Under the pieces are notes generated by a model that made no database searches, had not been told where the DNA came from, and saw only the letters and a list, made by a program, of their open reading frames with translations. A DNA stretch of 64,000 nt from the NCBI RefSeq assembly GCF_001641125.1, contig NZ_LWLP01000002.1, positions 186,001-250,000 of the forward strand, given 5' to 3'. Made by a program: the position numbers and the translations under genes. The number at the start of each line of letters is the position of its first letter. Position 1 is the stretch's first letter. The DNA comes from Arthrobacter sp. OY3WO11. GTDB taxonomy: Bacteria > Actinomycetota > Actinomycetes > Actinomycetales > Micrococcaceae. Shown here in pieces: positions 33,487 through 44,635 of this stretch.

Positions 33487-34653
33487 CTAAGATCTGGGAA
33501 ATTCCGAAAGGTGCACGCCGATGTGCGTACCCAATTCTTCAAGCAACGGACCTGCTTCAGCTATACATTTATTTAGATTGGGCTCAAAGTCAGTCAGCGC
33601 GTGAACCGCCTCGAAGCCGGATTCCTTGAGTAGTTCCGGGCTTAACGTACTGCGGCCGCATACCGCAATGACAGGCACACCGGAACGCGCCGCAGCCCGC
33701 GCCACGCCGATCGGTGTTTTACCCAGCAGGCTCTGCTCGTCCAGGCTGCCTTCGCCGGTGATCACCAGGTCGGCGCCGGCCAGCCGGTCTGCCAAGCCGG
33801 TGAATTCGAGGACGACGTCGATGCCCGGGCGGCGCGTTGCGGCAAGTACTGCGATGGCGGCATAACCAACGCCTCCCGCTGCTCCGGCTCCCGGGGCTTC
33901 CGCGGCCTTGACGGCCCTGTTACTGGGGCCGTCGGGACCGATTTCCCTGGCCAGGACTTCGACAAACCTGGCCAGGGCGGCGTCGAGCACGTCGACGTCC
34001 TGTTGTGTGGCGCCCTTCTGCGGGCCAAAAATCGCCGCGGCGCCCTGGGCGCCGAGCAGCGGATTGTCGACGTCGGACGCCAGCACAAAGCGTGTGTCCT
34101 TCAGCCGGGCGTCAAACCCGCTGAAGTCAATCCGATCCAGGCGGGCCAGCGCGGCACCGCCTTCCGGAAGTTCGTTGCCCTCAAAATCGAGGAACCTGGC
34201 GCCGAGGCCCTGCAGGACGCCGGCGCCGCCGTCGGTGTTGGCGCTGCCACCGACACCGAGGATGATGTGCCGGCAACCTCGGTCCAGCGCGGCCCGGATA
34301 AGTTCGCCCGTTCCCCGGCTAGTGGCACCCTTGGCCGTTGCGGAGTCCGGCCCCCCTGCCGGCAGGACAGCGAGACCGGAGGCCGCCGCCATTTCGATGA
34401 CGGCCTCATTGCCCCGAACAGCGAAGTCGGCCGTCACGGGCTCGCCTGTTGGTCCGGCAACCACGGCGCTGCGGCGGGTGAAGCCAGAGCCGACGGCGGC
34501 GTCCAGGGTGCCCTCACCGCCGTCGGCCACGGGAATCCGAAGAACCTCAAGGTTCCCGCCCACTCCGCGCTGAAGGCCCTTTTCCAGGTGCCTGCACACG
34601 TCCGGGGCGGACAGCGATCCCTTGAACTTATCCGGCGCAATGACCACTAGCAT
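33487..34653 (-). CDS. glxK: Glycerate kinase
   Basis: Phosphorylates D-glycerate, completing the route glyoxylate to tartronate semialdehyde to glycerate to phosphoglycerate. The 388-aa product begins VVIAPDKFKGSLSA and has VADGGEGTLDA, GVGGSANTDGGAG, ASDVDNPLLG and VITGEGSLDEQS, the family motifs of GarK/GlxK (glycerate kinase type 1). A perfect AAAGGAGG precedes the ATG. The preceding genes (gcl, tartronate reductase) supply its substrate. Confidence 0.92.
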   Translation of the reverse strand: MLVVIAPDKFKGSLSAPDVCRHLEKGLQRGVGGNLEVLRIPVADGGEGTLDAAVGSGFTRRSAVVAGPTGEPVTADFAVRGNEAVIEMAAASGLAVLPAGGPDSATAKGATSRGTGELIRAALDRGCRHIILGVGGSANTDGGAGVLQGLGARFLDFEGNELPEGGAALARLDRIDFSGFDARLKDTRFVLASDVDNPLLGAQGAAAIFGPQKGATQQDVDVLDAALARFVEVLAREIGPDGPSNRAVKAAEAPGAGAAGGVGYAAIAVLAATRRPGIDVVLEFTGLADRLAGADLVITGEGSLDEQSLLGKTPIGVARAAARSGVPVIAVCGRSTLSPELLKESGFEAVHALTDFEPNLNKCIAEAGPLLEELGTHIGVHLSEFPRS

Positions 34654-34700
34654 CCCCTTACCTCCTTTCAGATGTTCAGAACCTTTACGGGAGAAGGGAA

Positions 34701-36479
<1,779 letters not shown>

Positions 36480-36564
36480 GGTGTGCTCCTTGAAAACTGA
36501 TTTAGGGGGGAGAAAGAGGGCCCGCGAACCGCTGCTCGGCACTTGGACGGGGCAGCGGTTGCGG

Positions 36565-37443
36565 CTACTTGCGGCCGCTGAGCTGGAGGACCTGTTTGAA
36601 GAGTCCGGAGTGGTCGAGGCCGCCGTCGCCCTGGTTGACGGTGGCGGCGACGAGCTGGGCGACGACGGCGCCGAGGGGGACGGCGACGTTGGCTTCGCGG
36701 GCGGCGGAGGTGACAATGCCCAGGTCCTTGTGGTGTAGGGCGAGGCGGAAGCCGGGGTCGAAGTTGCGGTCAAGCATCTTCTGGCCCTTCTGGTCCAGAA
36801 CCTTTGAGCCGGCCAGTCCGCCGCCAAGGACCTTGAGGGCTGCGTCGGTGTCCACGCCATAGGCCTCAAGGAACGCGATGGCTTCGCCGAGGACCTCAAT
36901 GTTGACGGCGACGATCAGCTGGTTGGCGGCCTTGACGGTCTGGCCCGAGCCGGAGGGGCCCACGTGGACGATGGTCTTGCCCACGGCGTTCAGGACGTCC
37001 GAGGCTGCCTCGAAGTCTTCCTTCTCGCCGCCGACCATGATCGAGAGGACGGCATCAATGGCGCCCTGTTCGCCGCCGGAGACCGGGGCGTCCAGCGGGC
37101 GGATGCCGGCTTGGCGGGCGTCGTCGGAGAGGCGCTTGGCGACGTCCGGGCGGATGCTGGACGCATCAATCCACAAGGTGCCCTTCTTCGCGTTCGCGAA
37201 AACGCCATCCCCGCCGCTGACCACACCCTCAACATCGGGGGAGTCAGGGACCATGGTAATGACGACGTCGGCGTCCTTGATGGCGTCGGCGATGCTGGTG
37301 GCACCCTTGCCGCCTTCGGAGACGAGCATGTCGATCTTGTCCTGGCTGCGGTTGAAGCCGGTAACCGTGTGGCCGGCCTTGACCAAATTGATGGCCATCG
37401 GCAGGCCCATAATTCCGAGTCCGATAACTGCAACATTGCTCAT
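36565..37443 (-). CDS. glxR: Tartronate semialdehyde reductase (2-hydroxy-3-oxopropionate reductase)
   Basis: Reduces tartronate semialdehyde to D-glycerate. The 292-aa product has the beta-hydroxyacid dehydrogenase motifs: N-terminal AVIGLGIMGLPMAINL, substrate motif DAPVSGGEQGA, catalytic Lys in GQTVKAANQ and a C-terminal KDLGI. It lies between gcl and hyi, the usual neighbours. The close relative 3-hydroxyisobutyrate dehydrogenase shares the motifs, but context makes the glyoxylate role clear. Confidence 0.92.
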   Translation of the reverse strand: MSNVAVIGLGIMGLPMAINLVKAGHTVTGFNRSQDKIDMLVSEGGKGATSIADAIKDADVVITMVPDSPDVEGVVSGGDGVFANAKKGTLWIDASSIRPDVAKRLSDDARQAGIRPLDAPVSGGEQGAIDAVLSIMVGGEKEDFEAASDVLNAVGKTIVHVGPSGSGQTVKAANQLIVAVNIEVLGEAIAFLEAYGVDTDAALKVLGGGLAGSKVLDQKGQKMLDRNFDPGFRLALHHKDLGIVTSAAREANVAVPLGAVVAQLVAATVNQGDGGLDHSGLFKQVLQLSGRK

Positions 37444-37501
37444 GATGGTTCCCTTACTACAGTGGGGTTAATTCAGGTGCTCTGCGGGAGTTTGCCGAGG
37501 A

Positions 37502-38305
37502 TTAGTGAGGGGCAGGAGGTTCGGAGACCGCCCAGCTGAAGGCCGCTTGCTGCGGTTCCTTGTACTCAAGGCCGATGTAGCCCTCGTAACCGAGCTCGCG
37601 GCTGCGGGCGATCCACTCGCCCAGCGGGAGCGTGCCGGTGCCGGGGGCGCCGCGGCCGGGGTTGTCCGCGATCTGGACGTGGCCGAAGTCCTTGGCGTGG
37701 TTTTCGATGACGGACTCGACGTCGTCGCCGTTGACTGACAGGTGGTAGAAGTCGGCGAGGAGCTTGATGTTGCCGACGCCGGCCTCCGCCTTCACCCGGG
37801 CGATGACCTTGAGTGCGTCGTCAGCCGTGAGGAGCGGGTACCTGGGTGCCCCGCTGACCGGCTCGAGGAGGACGGTCCCGCCGATCAGGGCGACGCCTTC
37901 GGCGGCTGCGGCCAGGTTCTTGACCGCCAGTTCGTCCTGCTCTTCAGGAGTGAATTCGTCCTGCCGGTTGCCGTAGAGGGCGTTGAAGGCCTTGCAGCCC
38001 AGGCGCTGGCCGATGCCGGCTACGACATCGATGTTGTCCTTGAACTCAGAGCAGCGTCCCTTCCAGGAGACCAGGCCGCGGTCACCGCCGGGCATGTTGC
38101 CCGCGTTGAAGTTCAGGCCCGTCAGCTGGACCCCGGCATCCTTGATAGCGTTCTCGAATTCGGTGACCTGGGCATCGGACGGGACGGAGCTTTCAAAGGG
38201 CCACCAGAACTCGACAGCATCAAAGCCTGCTGCCTTGGCTGCGGCAGGGCGCTCGAGCAGGGGCAGCTCCGTGAGGAGGATCGAGCAGTTCACTGTGTAC
38301 GTCAT
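37502..38305 (-). CDS. hyi: Hydroxypyruvate isomerase
   Basis: Interconverts hydroxypyruvate and tartronate semialdehyde. A 267-aa TIM-barrel protein of the Hyi/EboC type: FDAVEFWWPFE, LTGLNFNAGNMPGGDRG, VLLEPVSGAPRYPLLT and LLADFYHL followed by HVQIADNPGRGAPGTG. The acidic/His metal ligands (Glu in LEPV, Asp in ADFYH, His in GHVQ, Glu in GLEYKE) are present. It is encoded directly ahead of the reductase. Confidence 0.92.
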   Translation of the reverse strand: MTYTVNCSILLTELPLLERPAAAKAAGFDAVEFWWPFESSVPSDAQVTEFENAIKDAGVQLTGLNFNAGNMPGGDRGLVSWKGRCSEFKDNIDVVAGIGQRLGCKAFNALYGNRQDEFTPEEQDELAVKNLAAAAEGVALIGGTVLLEPVSGAPRYPLLTADDALKVIARVKAEAGVGNIKLLADFYHLSVNGDDVESVIENHAKDFGHVQIADNPGRGAPGTGTLPLGEWIARSRELGYEGYIGLEYKEPQQAAFSWAVSEPPAPH

Positions 38306-38525
38306 TGAGGTTCTTCTCTCCTGGGTTCATCAGTTTCACTGTGAGGAGGCAAAGCCCGCGGATCTGGTGAAGGCGGATTGGGATGGGTTGCCGCCAAGTC
38401 GCGTGCCCTGATGGACCGACAGCCGCGCTGACGTCTTCCGTGATCGGCTTGATTCTGATTTGACGCAAAGATTCCGGATGGTCCTGCATAGTGATATGTT
38501 CCTCCGGTTTTCGTAAATTCGTACC

Positions 38526-39338
38526 TCATGTAAGGCGGATTTGGCGGTTCATGTCTTTGTACAGCAGGTAGCGGAACTCGCCCGGGCCTCCGGCATAGCA
38601 GGCCTGCGGGCAGAAGGCGCGCAGCCACATGAAGTCGCCGGCCTCAACTTCCACCCAGTCATTGTTGAGCAGGTACATGGCCTTGCCTTCCAGGACGTAG
38701 AGGCCGTGCTCCATGACGTGGGTTTCAGGGAACGGGATGACGCCGCCGGGCTGGAACGTCACGATGTTCACCTGCATGTCGTGGGCCAGGTCGTTGGAGT
38801 CCGTGAAGCGGGTGGTCTTCCAGGCGTCGTTGGTGTCCGGCATCGACGTGGGCTGCACGTCCTTTTCGTTGGTGACGAAGGACTTGGCCTCGTAGTCCTC
38901 CAGGCGTTCGTAGGCCTTGCGGATCCAGTGGAAGGAGACGACGTCGTCGGAAACGTTCTCAAGGCCCCACTCGGAACCGGCAGCCAGGTAGGCGTAGCCG
39001 CCTTCCTCAAGTTGGTGCAGTTCGCCATCGAGGGTGAGGTTCACCTTGCCGCGGGTAACAAAAATGACGCCTTCAACACCGGCCTCGAATTCAGCCTTGG
39101 GAGCACCGCCACCCGGGCCGATCTCCACGATCAACTGCGAGAACGTCGTGGCGAAGCCTGAGATGGGGCGCGCGATGATCCAGGAGCGGGTGTTCGAAAA
39201 GCCCGGCAGGTTGGACGTGACGATGTCCGTCATGACGCCCTTGGGAATGACCGTGTAAGCCTCGGTAACGATGGCGCGCTCGGTGGTCAGGTGGGTCTGC
39301 GGTGGCAGTCCGCCGGTGGGGGAGTAGTACTTGCCCAT
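38526..39338 (-). CDS. allE: (S)-ureidoglycine aminohydrolase
   Basis: Converts ureidoglycine to ureidoglycolate and ammonia. The 270-aa bicupin begins MGKYYSPTGGLPPQT, a typical AllE start. First cupin around GVEGVIFVTRGKVNL, second cupin with FPETHVMEHGLYVLEGKAMY and a metal-binding Glu/His pattern; ends FRYLLYKDMNR. The partner enzymes for allantoate hydrolysis and ureidoglycolate cleavage are not found in this window, so AllE must work with genes elsewhere. A gap of 220 bases without a clear gene separates it from hyi. Confidence 0.92.
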   Translation of the reverse strand: MGKYYSPTGGLPPQTHLTTERAIVTEAYTVIPKGVMTDIVTSNLPGFSNTRSWIIARPISGFATTFSQLIVEIGPGGGAPKAEFEAGVEGVIFVTRGKVNLTLDGELHQLEEGGYAYLAAGSEWGLENVSDDVVSFHWIRKAYERLEDYEAKSFVTNEKDVQPTSMPDTNDAWKTTRFTDSNDLAHDMQVNIVTFQPGGVIPFPETHVMEHGLYVLEGKAMYLLNNDWVEVEAGDFMWLRAFCPQACYAGGPGEFRYLLYKDMNRQIRLT

Positions 39339-39353
39339 GAAAGAGATCCTTAC

Positions 39354-40634
39354 CTAGGAGTTGGAGGTGGCCTGCGACAGCCGCGGGTGCGCCAGTCCCG
39401 TGAGTTGGGGGATGGCGACGCCGGCCAGCGCCTGTACTTCATCCGCACCGACAGCGCCGCACTGGACGCCGCGCAGCACGAACGCTGCCAGGGCCCGGGC
39501 GGTGGCGGGCTCGTCCATCACGCCGCCTTCGGTCTGCTCCACGTAGTTCCGCAGCCGGGCTGCTGCGGCGGGCAGTCCCTGCCGGTAGAAGGCATAAGTG
39601 GCGGTGAACCGGCTGGGCAGCTGGGCCGGGTGCAGGTCCCAGCCCTGGTAGTAGCCGCGTTCCAGCGACCGCCGGACCAGGCGCCCGTGCAGCTGCCAGG
39701 CATTCTCCACGTTGTCGCCCACGGGGATGATGTTGGTGGAGCCGTCCGAGAGCCGGATTCCCGTGCCTGCAACTGCGAGCTGCATGACCTCTTTGGCGAA
39801 GTCGGCCACCGGGTGTTCCATGGACTGGTATTCGGCGGAGATCTGCAGGGACGCTGAGTAGTCGTAGGTGCCGTAATGCAGGCCGCTGATCCGGCCTGGC
39901 ACGGCATGCGGCAGTTGCGCCACCGGGGAGGTGCCCTCGGGTCCGAGGATCAGCTGCGGCGTCTCCACCTGGACCTCGAAGCGGAGCCGCCCCGCCGGAA
40001 GCGAGTGCACTTCCTCCAGCCGCGAGACAGCGTAATCCATCGCCTGGACCTGGGCCACCGTGGTGACCTTGGGCAGGGTCAGGATTAGCCCTTCCGGCAG
40101 TTCGCTGGCCGCGGCGAGCCCGGAAACGAACAGGTCAAGCGTCCGCAACCCGCGCGACCGTGTCGGTGCCTCAAAACACTTGAAGCGGATCCCGATGAAC
40201 GGGGGAGCGGAGCCGGCAGCGACGGCGGCGGCCACAGCGGATGCCGCAGCAACCGCGGCGGCGTCCTCGGCGTCGTCACCCCTGTCCCCGAACCCGTCCT
40301 CAAAATCGAGCCGCAGGTCCTCGATCGGTTCACTGGCAAGCTTCGCTTCGACACGGGAGGCCACGGCCTCCGCGAGGGCCGCGTTCTGGCCCAACAGCGC
40401 GCCGAGCTTCGCCAGGCCGCCGTGCGCTTCAGCAGTATTCAGCGCCTCGGCGCCCCAGTCAGCAGCGAGCGACGGCGTAAACCGGTCTGCGGGGACGTAT
40501 ACCGTGTGGACGGGCTGGCGGGAGCCGTCGTCGCCCGGGTAGTTCTGCTCCAGCAGGCGGTCCGTCGCGGCCAGCTGTCCATCAATGTGCGCGAGGTCCC
40601 GCGGGGAGAGCGACGCCGTGGGTGTTGCCGGCAT
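39354..40634 (-). CDS. DUF6986 protein, aldolase/citrate-lyase-like
   Basis: A 426-aa protein of the phosphoenolpyruvate/pyruvate-domain (CitE/HpcH) superfamily: metal-binding LRLDFEDGFGDRG, LTLPKVTTVAQV, FEVQVETPQLI and HYGTYDYSASL. This fits the DUF6986 family. CitE-like enzymes break or make C-C bonds next to carboxylates with Mg2+. Encoded between allE and malate synthase, four bases behind the latter, it almost surely acts on a glyoxylate- or malate-like compound; it could also substitute for a missing ureidoglycolate-cleaving enzyme. The reaction is unknown. Confidence 0.75.
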   Translation of the reverse strand: MPATPTASLSPRDLAHIDGQLAATDRLLEQNYPGDDGSRQPVHTVYVPADRFTPSLAADWGAEALNTAEAHGGLAKLGALLGQNAALAEAVASRVEAKLASEPIEDLRLDFEDGFGDRGDDAEDAAAVAAASAVAAAVAAGSAPPFIGIRFKCFEAPTRSRGLRTLDLFVSGLAAASELPEGLILTLPKVTTVAQVQAMDYAVSRLEEVHSLPAGRLRFEVQVETPQLILGPEGTSPVAQLPHAVPGRISGLHYGTYDYSASLQISAEYQSMEHPVADFAKEVMQLAVAGTGIRLSDGSTNIIPVGDNVENAWQLHGRLVRRSLERGYYQGWDLHPAQLPSRFTATYAFYRQGLPAAAARLRNYVEQTEGGVMDEPATARALAAFVLRGVQCGAVGADEVQALAGVAIPQLTGLAHPRLSQATSNS

Positions 40635-40637
40635 GCG

Positions 40638-42236
40638 TCAGCCCACCAGTTCGTAGGCCGGGGTGGTGAGGAAGTCCGTGTAGTCCTCGGACAGGCAGAT
40701 GTCCGCGATCAGTTTGTTGGCGGGCTGGTAGTAGCGGCGGAAGGTTTCGTCGCCCACTTCGGTGCGGAGCCGCTCGGTTTCCTCGCCCAGGATGCGCTCC
40801 ACCAGCTCGCGGGTGACGGTGTTGCCGGTGTCAGCGAGCATGGACTTGTTCCGGATTTGCTGCCACACCTGGGAGCGGGAGATTTCCGCGGTGGCGGCGT
40901 CCTCCATCAGGTTGTGGATGGCCACGGCGCCGTTTCCGGACAGCCACACGGCGGTGTAGGCAACGGCGACGTACAGGTTCAGCCGGAGGCCCGCTTCGGT
41001 TACCTGGCCGTCGGCGGAGGCCACATCCAGGAGCTGCTCTGCAGTGACGGAAACTTCCGGGCGCTGCTTGTCCAGCTGGTTCGGCTTGTCGCCGAGCACT
41101 GAGTCGAAGACTTCCCGGCACGTCGGGACCAGGTCCGGGTGCGCAACCCATGAACCGTCGAAGCCGTCGTTAGCCTCGCGGGTCTTGTCAGCGCGAACCT
41201 TGGCGAACGCCGCCTCGGTGACCTCGGGGTGCCGGCGGTTGGGGATCACGGCTGCCATGCCGCCCATCGCGAAGGCGCCGCGCTTGTGACAGGTCTTGAC
41301 CAACAGTTCGGTGTAGGCCCGCATGAACGGGGCGGTCATTGCCACGGAGGCGCGGTCCGGCAGTACGAACTGTTCGCCGGCGTCGCGGAAGTACTTGATG
41401 ATGCTGAACAGGTAGTCCCACCGGCCGGCGTTCAGGCCGGAGGCGTGGTCCCGCAGTTCGTACAGGATCTCGTCCATCTCAAACGCGGCCGGGATGGTTT
41501 CGATCAGCACCGTGGCACGGACGGTGCCCTGGGGCAGGCCCAGTTGCTCCTGTGCGAAGGCGAAGACGTTGTTCCACAGCCTGGCCTCGAGGTGGCTTTC
41601 CATCTTGGGCAGGTAGTAGTACGGACCCTGGCCGTTGTCCACCAGCTGCCTGGCCACGTGGAAGAAGTGCAGCCCGAAGTCCACCAGCGCACCCACGGCA
41701 GGTTCGCCGTCGATCAGCACGTGCTTCTCCGGCATGTGCCAGCCGCGCGGGCGGGCGACGACGACGGCCAGCGGCACGTCCGTGCGGAGCCTGTATTCCT
41801 TGCCTTCCTCCGAGGTGTAGGCCAAGGTGCCCCGGGCGGCGTCGCGCAAGTTGAGGATGGCATCCACCACGTTGGCCCACGTGGGTGTGCTCGCGTCCTC
41901 AAGGTCGGCAAGCCACACCTTGGCGCCGGAGTTCAGGGCGTTGATGGCCATCTTCGCCGGTGAAGCGGGACCGGTCATCTCAACCCGGCGGTCCTGCAGC
42001 GCTGCGGGCGCGGGCGCAACCTTCCAGTCGCTGTCGCGCACGTCCTGTGTTTCCGGCAGGAAGTCCAGCTTTCCGGTCTCGGCTACGCGCTGCCGCTTGA
42101 GGGCGCGGGCTGCCAGGAGTTCGTTGCGGGTGCCGGCGAAGCGGGTATGCAACTCCTCCACAAAGGCCAGCGCCTCCGGGGTGAGGATCTCCTCCGCGCG
42201 CTCGATCGGCCGGGGATCTGTCACTGAAATCGGCAT
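40638..42236 (-). CDS. aceB: Malate synthase A
   Basis: Joins glyoxylate and acetyl-CoA to malate. The 532-aa product has the malate synthase A features: LADLEDASTPTWAN (metal Asp/Glu), LETIPAAFEMDEILYELRDHASGLNAGRWDYLFS (signature; Arg and Asp around it are catalytic) and a C-terminal LYVAVAYTAVWLSGNGAV. AGGAAGGACATTCC precedes the ATG. No isocitrate lyase is nearby, consistent with a role in using glyoxylate from ureides rather than in the classical glyoxylate shunt. Confidence 0.95.
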   Translation of the reverse strand: MPISVTDPRPIERAEEILTPEALAFVEELHTRFAGTRNELLAARALKRQRVAETGKLDFLPETQDVRDSDWKVAPAPAALQDRRVEMTGPASPAKMAINALNSGAKVWLADLEDASTPTWANVVDAILNLRDAARGTLAYTSEEGKEYRLRTDVPLAVVVARPRGWHMPEKHVLIDGEPAVGALVDFGLHFFHVARQLVDNGQGPYYYLPKMESHLEARLWNNVFAFAQEQLGLPQGTVRATVLIETIPAAFEMDEILYELRDHASGLNAGRWDYLFSIIKYFRDAGEQFVLPDRASVAMTAPFMRAYTELLVKTCHKRGAFAMGGMAAVIPNRRHPEVTEAAFAKVRADKTREANDGFDGSWVAHPDLVPTCREVFDSVLGDKPNQLDKQRPEVSVTAEQLLDVASADGQVTEAGLRLNLYVAVAYTAVWLSGNGAVAIHNLMEDAATAEISRSQVWQQIRNKSMLADTGNTVTRELVERILGEETERLRTEVGDETFRRYYQPANKLIADICLSEDYTDFLTTPAYELVG

Positions 42237-42248
42237 GGAATGTCCTTC

Positions 42249-43670
42249 CTAGAGGTCCCTGCTGGCTATAGCAGCTGAGTGTGCGGCTGCGGCATGGGCG
42301 GCAGCAGCAACGGCTGAAGCAACATCGGCCGCGACGTGGGGATCGAAGACGCTGGGGATAATGTAGCTGGCATTGAGCTCGTCGTCAGCTACCCGGTTGG
42401 CGATTGCCTCCGCGGCGGCCACCAGCATCTCCGGGATGATGTCCGAGGCGCCGGCGTCAAGCAGGCCCCGGAAGAAGCCGGGGAACGCCAGGACGTTGTT
42501 GATCTGGTTGGGGAAGTCACTCCGGCCGGTGGCCACCACTGCGGCGTGCTTAGCAGCAATCACGGGATCGATTTCCGGCGTGGGGTTGGCCATGGCGAAC
42601 ACGATCGCGTTCTCTGCCATGGCGGCCACCTGTTCCTCCCCGATCACATGGGGTGCGCTGACGCCGATGAACACATCCGCACCCACGAGCGCCTCGTGCA
42701 GGGTGCCGGCAAAGCCTTCCTCGTTGGTGTTCGCCGCAATCCAGCTGCGGTGTTCGTCGTCGTACTTTTCGCCGGAGTGGATTGCGCCGGAGCGGCCGGC
42801 GGCAATAATGTGGCGGGCGCCCTGGGCCTTCAGGAGCTGGATGATGGCCGAGCCCGCCGCCCCGACACCGGAAACCACAATCCGAACCTCATCCAGTTTC
42901 TTACCCACCACCCGGAGCGCGTTGACCAAGGCTGCGAGGGTGACGATGGCGGTGCCGTGCTGGTCATCATGGAAGACGGGGATATCGAGTTCATCGCGCA
43001 GGCGTTTCTCAATCTCAAAGCAGCGCGGGGCGGCGATGTCCTCAAGGTTGATTCCGCCGTAGACGGGGGCCATGGCCTTGGCGATCATGATGATTTCCTC
43101 GGTGTCCTGGGTGTCCAGGCAGACCGGCCAGGCGTCCACATTGGCGAACTGCTTAAACAGCGCGGCTTTGCCTTCCATGACCGGCAGGGCGGCGGCCGGA
43201 CCAATGTTGCCCAGGCCCAGGACAGCTGAACCGTCGGTGAGGACGGCGATGGTGTTGCGCTTGACCGTCAGGTTGCGGGCCGCTGCAGGGTCCTCGGCAA
43301 TGGCGAGGCAGACGCGGGCGACGCCGGGAGTGTAGGCGCGGGAGAGGTCGTCGCGGTTGCGCAGGGCTACTTTCGGGACCACCTCAAGCTTGCCGCCCAG
43401 GTGCATCAGGAAGGTGCGGTCCGAGACGTGCTGGACCCTGACGCCGTCAAGCGCGTTGAGGGCATCTTTGACCCTGCCCGCGTGCTCGTCATCGGTGGTG
43501 TTACAGGTGACGTCGACAACCAGGGTCTCGTGGTGGGATTCGCTGACGTCCAGGGCGGTGATGGCGGCGCCGGCGGCACCCACGGCCGCGGCGAGCTCGC
43601 TGGTGGCGCTGAAGCTTGACGGTGCTTCCACGCGCAGGGTGATCGAATTTCCGGGGCTGGGGTTCGCCAT
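42249..43670 (-). CDS. maeA: NAD-type malic enzyme with N-terminal ACT-like domain
   Basis: Oxidatively decarboxylates malate to pyruvate. Residues 1-85 resemble an ACT regulatory domain (SITLRVEAPSSFSATSELAAAVGAAG). The catalytic part has DDLSRAYTPGVARVC, VLTDGSAVLGLGNIGPAAALPVMEGK, FHDDQHGTAIV and Rossmann loop VVSGVGAAGSAII, the typical bacterial malic enzyme set. It follows the malate synthase order (malate made, then used). AGGAGGAGATTCA is the ribosome binding site. NAD or NADP preference is not decidable by eye. Confidence 0.9.
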   Translation of the reverse strand: MANPSPGNSITLRVEAPSSFSATSELAAAVGAAGAAITALDVSESHHETLVVDVTCNTTDDEHAGRVKDALNALDGVRVQHVSDRTFLMHLGGKLEVVPKVALRNRDDLSRAYTPGVARVCLAIAEDPAAARNLTVKRNTIAVLTDGSAVLGLGNIGPAAALPVMEGKAALFKQFANVDAWPVCLDTQDTEEIIMIAKAMAPVYGGINLEDIAAPRCFEIEKRLRDELDIPVFHDDQHGTAIVTLAALVNALRVVGKKLDEVRIVVSGVGAAGSAIIQLLKAQGARHIIAAGRSGAIHSGEKYDDEHRSWIAANTNEEGFAGTLHEALVGADVFIGVSAPHVIGEEQVAAMAENAIVFAMANPTPEIDPVIAAKHAAVVATGRSDFPNQINNVLAFPGFFRGLLDAGASDIIPEMLVAAAEAIANRVADDELNASYIIPSVFDPHVAADVASAVAAAAHAAAAHSAAIASRDL

Positions 43671-43740
43671 TGAATCTCCTCCTGTTACCCATGTACTGGG
43701 CTTGCTTACATCTCATGATATTTCGTATTATGGATATTAT

Positions 43741-43762
43741 TCTCTACATAGTGGAAAAGCAA
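43741..43762. promoter_or_regulatory. IclR-type operator between malic enzyme and IclR genes
   Basis: Read on the minus strand: TTGCTTTTCCAC, three bases, then GTAGAGA, a dyad of TTTCCAC arms. The 12-mer TTGCTTTTCCAC recurs at 48009 ahead of the first permease gene. It lies about 70 bases before the malic enzyme start and 110 bases before the IclR gene, so it can control both directions. Confidence 0.55.
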
Positions 43763-43873
43763 GGGCTAACTTTTGTTATTGCCCAATCGCAGTAACCGCC
43801 AGCCCGTACGCGAAGCATGTTTTCCACGTGGCGATGTGAGTTGTCGAAAAGCTACCCTGCAGGAGAGGACGGA

Positions 43874-44635
43874 ATGGCCGTTAAAGCCACGGGAGGTGTG
43901 CAGTCCGTTGAGCGCGTCTTCGAACTTTTGGAACTCATCACGGACGCCGGGGGAGACATCACGCTCAGCGAGCTCTCCTCGTCCACGGACCTCCCCCTCC
44001 CCACCATCCACCGCCTGCTGCGCACCCTGGTGTCGCTGGGCTACATCCGCCAGCTGCCGAACCGTCGCTATGCACTGGGGCCGCGGCTGATCCGGCTGGG
44101 TGAGGGCGCAAACAAGCAGTTTGGTGCCTTGGCCCGCCCGCAGCTCAAGTTCCTGGTCGACAACCTTGGCGAGACGGCCAACATGGCCGTACTGGACTCC
44201 GACATGGTCATTTACGTGGGGCAGGTGCCGTCGCTGCATTCGATGCGCATGTTCACCGAGGTGGGCCGCCGCGCCCACACCCATGACACCGGGGTCGGCA
44301 AGGCCATCCTGACGCAGCTGGATGACGACACGGTACGGGGCATTGTCAGCCGCACCGGGATGCCGACCCCCACGCCCAAGAGCATCGGCGACATTGATGA
44401 GCTTCTCGCGGACCTGAAGCTGATCCGCGAGCGTGGATACTCCATCGACGAGGAGGAGCAGGAGCTCGGCGTACGATGCTTCGCCATTGCCGTGCCGAAC
44501 GCCCCCACCCCCACTGCTATTTCTGTCTCCGGACCGATGTCCCGGGTGGACGAATCCTTCGCCGAACGGGCCGTCCCGCTGCTCCGCGAAGCCGCGCTCA
44601 GCATTTCCCGGCTGTTGCAGTCAAGGCTCAGTTAA
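43874..44635 (+). CDS. IclR-family regulator (probable ureide/glyoxylate regulator)
   Basis: The ATG at 43874 has AGGAGAGGACGGA upstream. The 253-aa product has an N-terminal winged HTH (about 12-75; LSELSSSTDLPLPTIHRLLRTLVSLGYI) and a C-terminal IclR effector domain with GETANMAVLDSDMVIYVGQVPS and THDTGVGKAILTQL. AllR and IclR belong to this family and bind glyoxylate or pyruvate. Divergent from the malic enzyme/ureide genes and with its operator in between, it probably represses the cluster until glyoxylate or allantoin accumulates. Ligand inferred, not shown. Confidence 0.85.
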   Translation: MAVKATGGVQSVERVFELLELITDAGGDITLSELSSSTDLPLPTIHRLLRTLVSLGYIRQLPNRRYALGPRLIRLGEGANKQFGALARPQLKFLVDNLGETANMAVLDSDMVIYVGQVPSLHSMRMFTEVGRRAHTHDTGVGKAILTQLDDDTVRGIVSRTGMPTPTPKSIGDIDELLADLKLIRERGYSIDEEEQELGVRCFAIAVPNAPTPTAISVSGPMSRVDESFAERAVPLLREAALSISRLLQSRLS

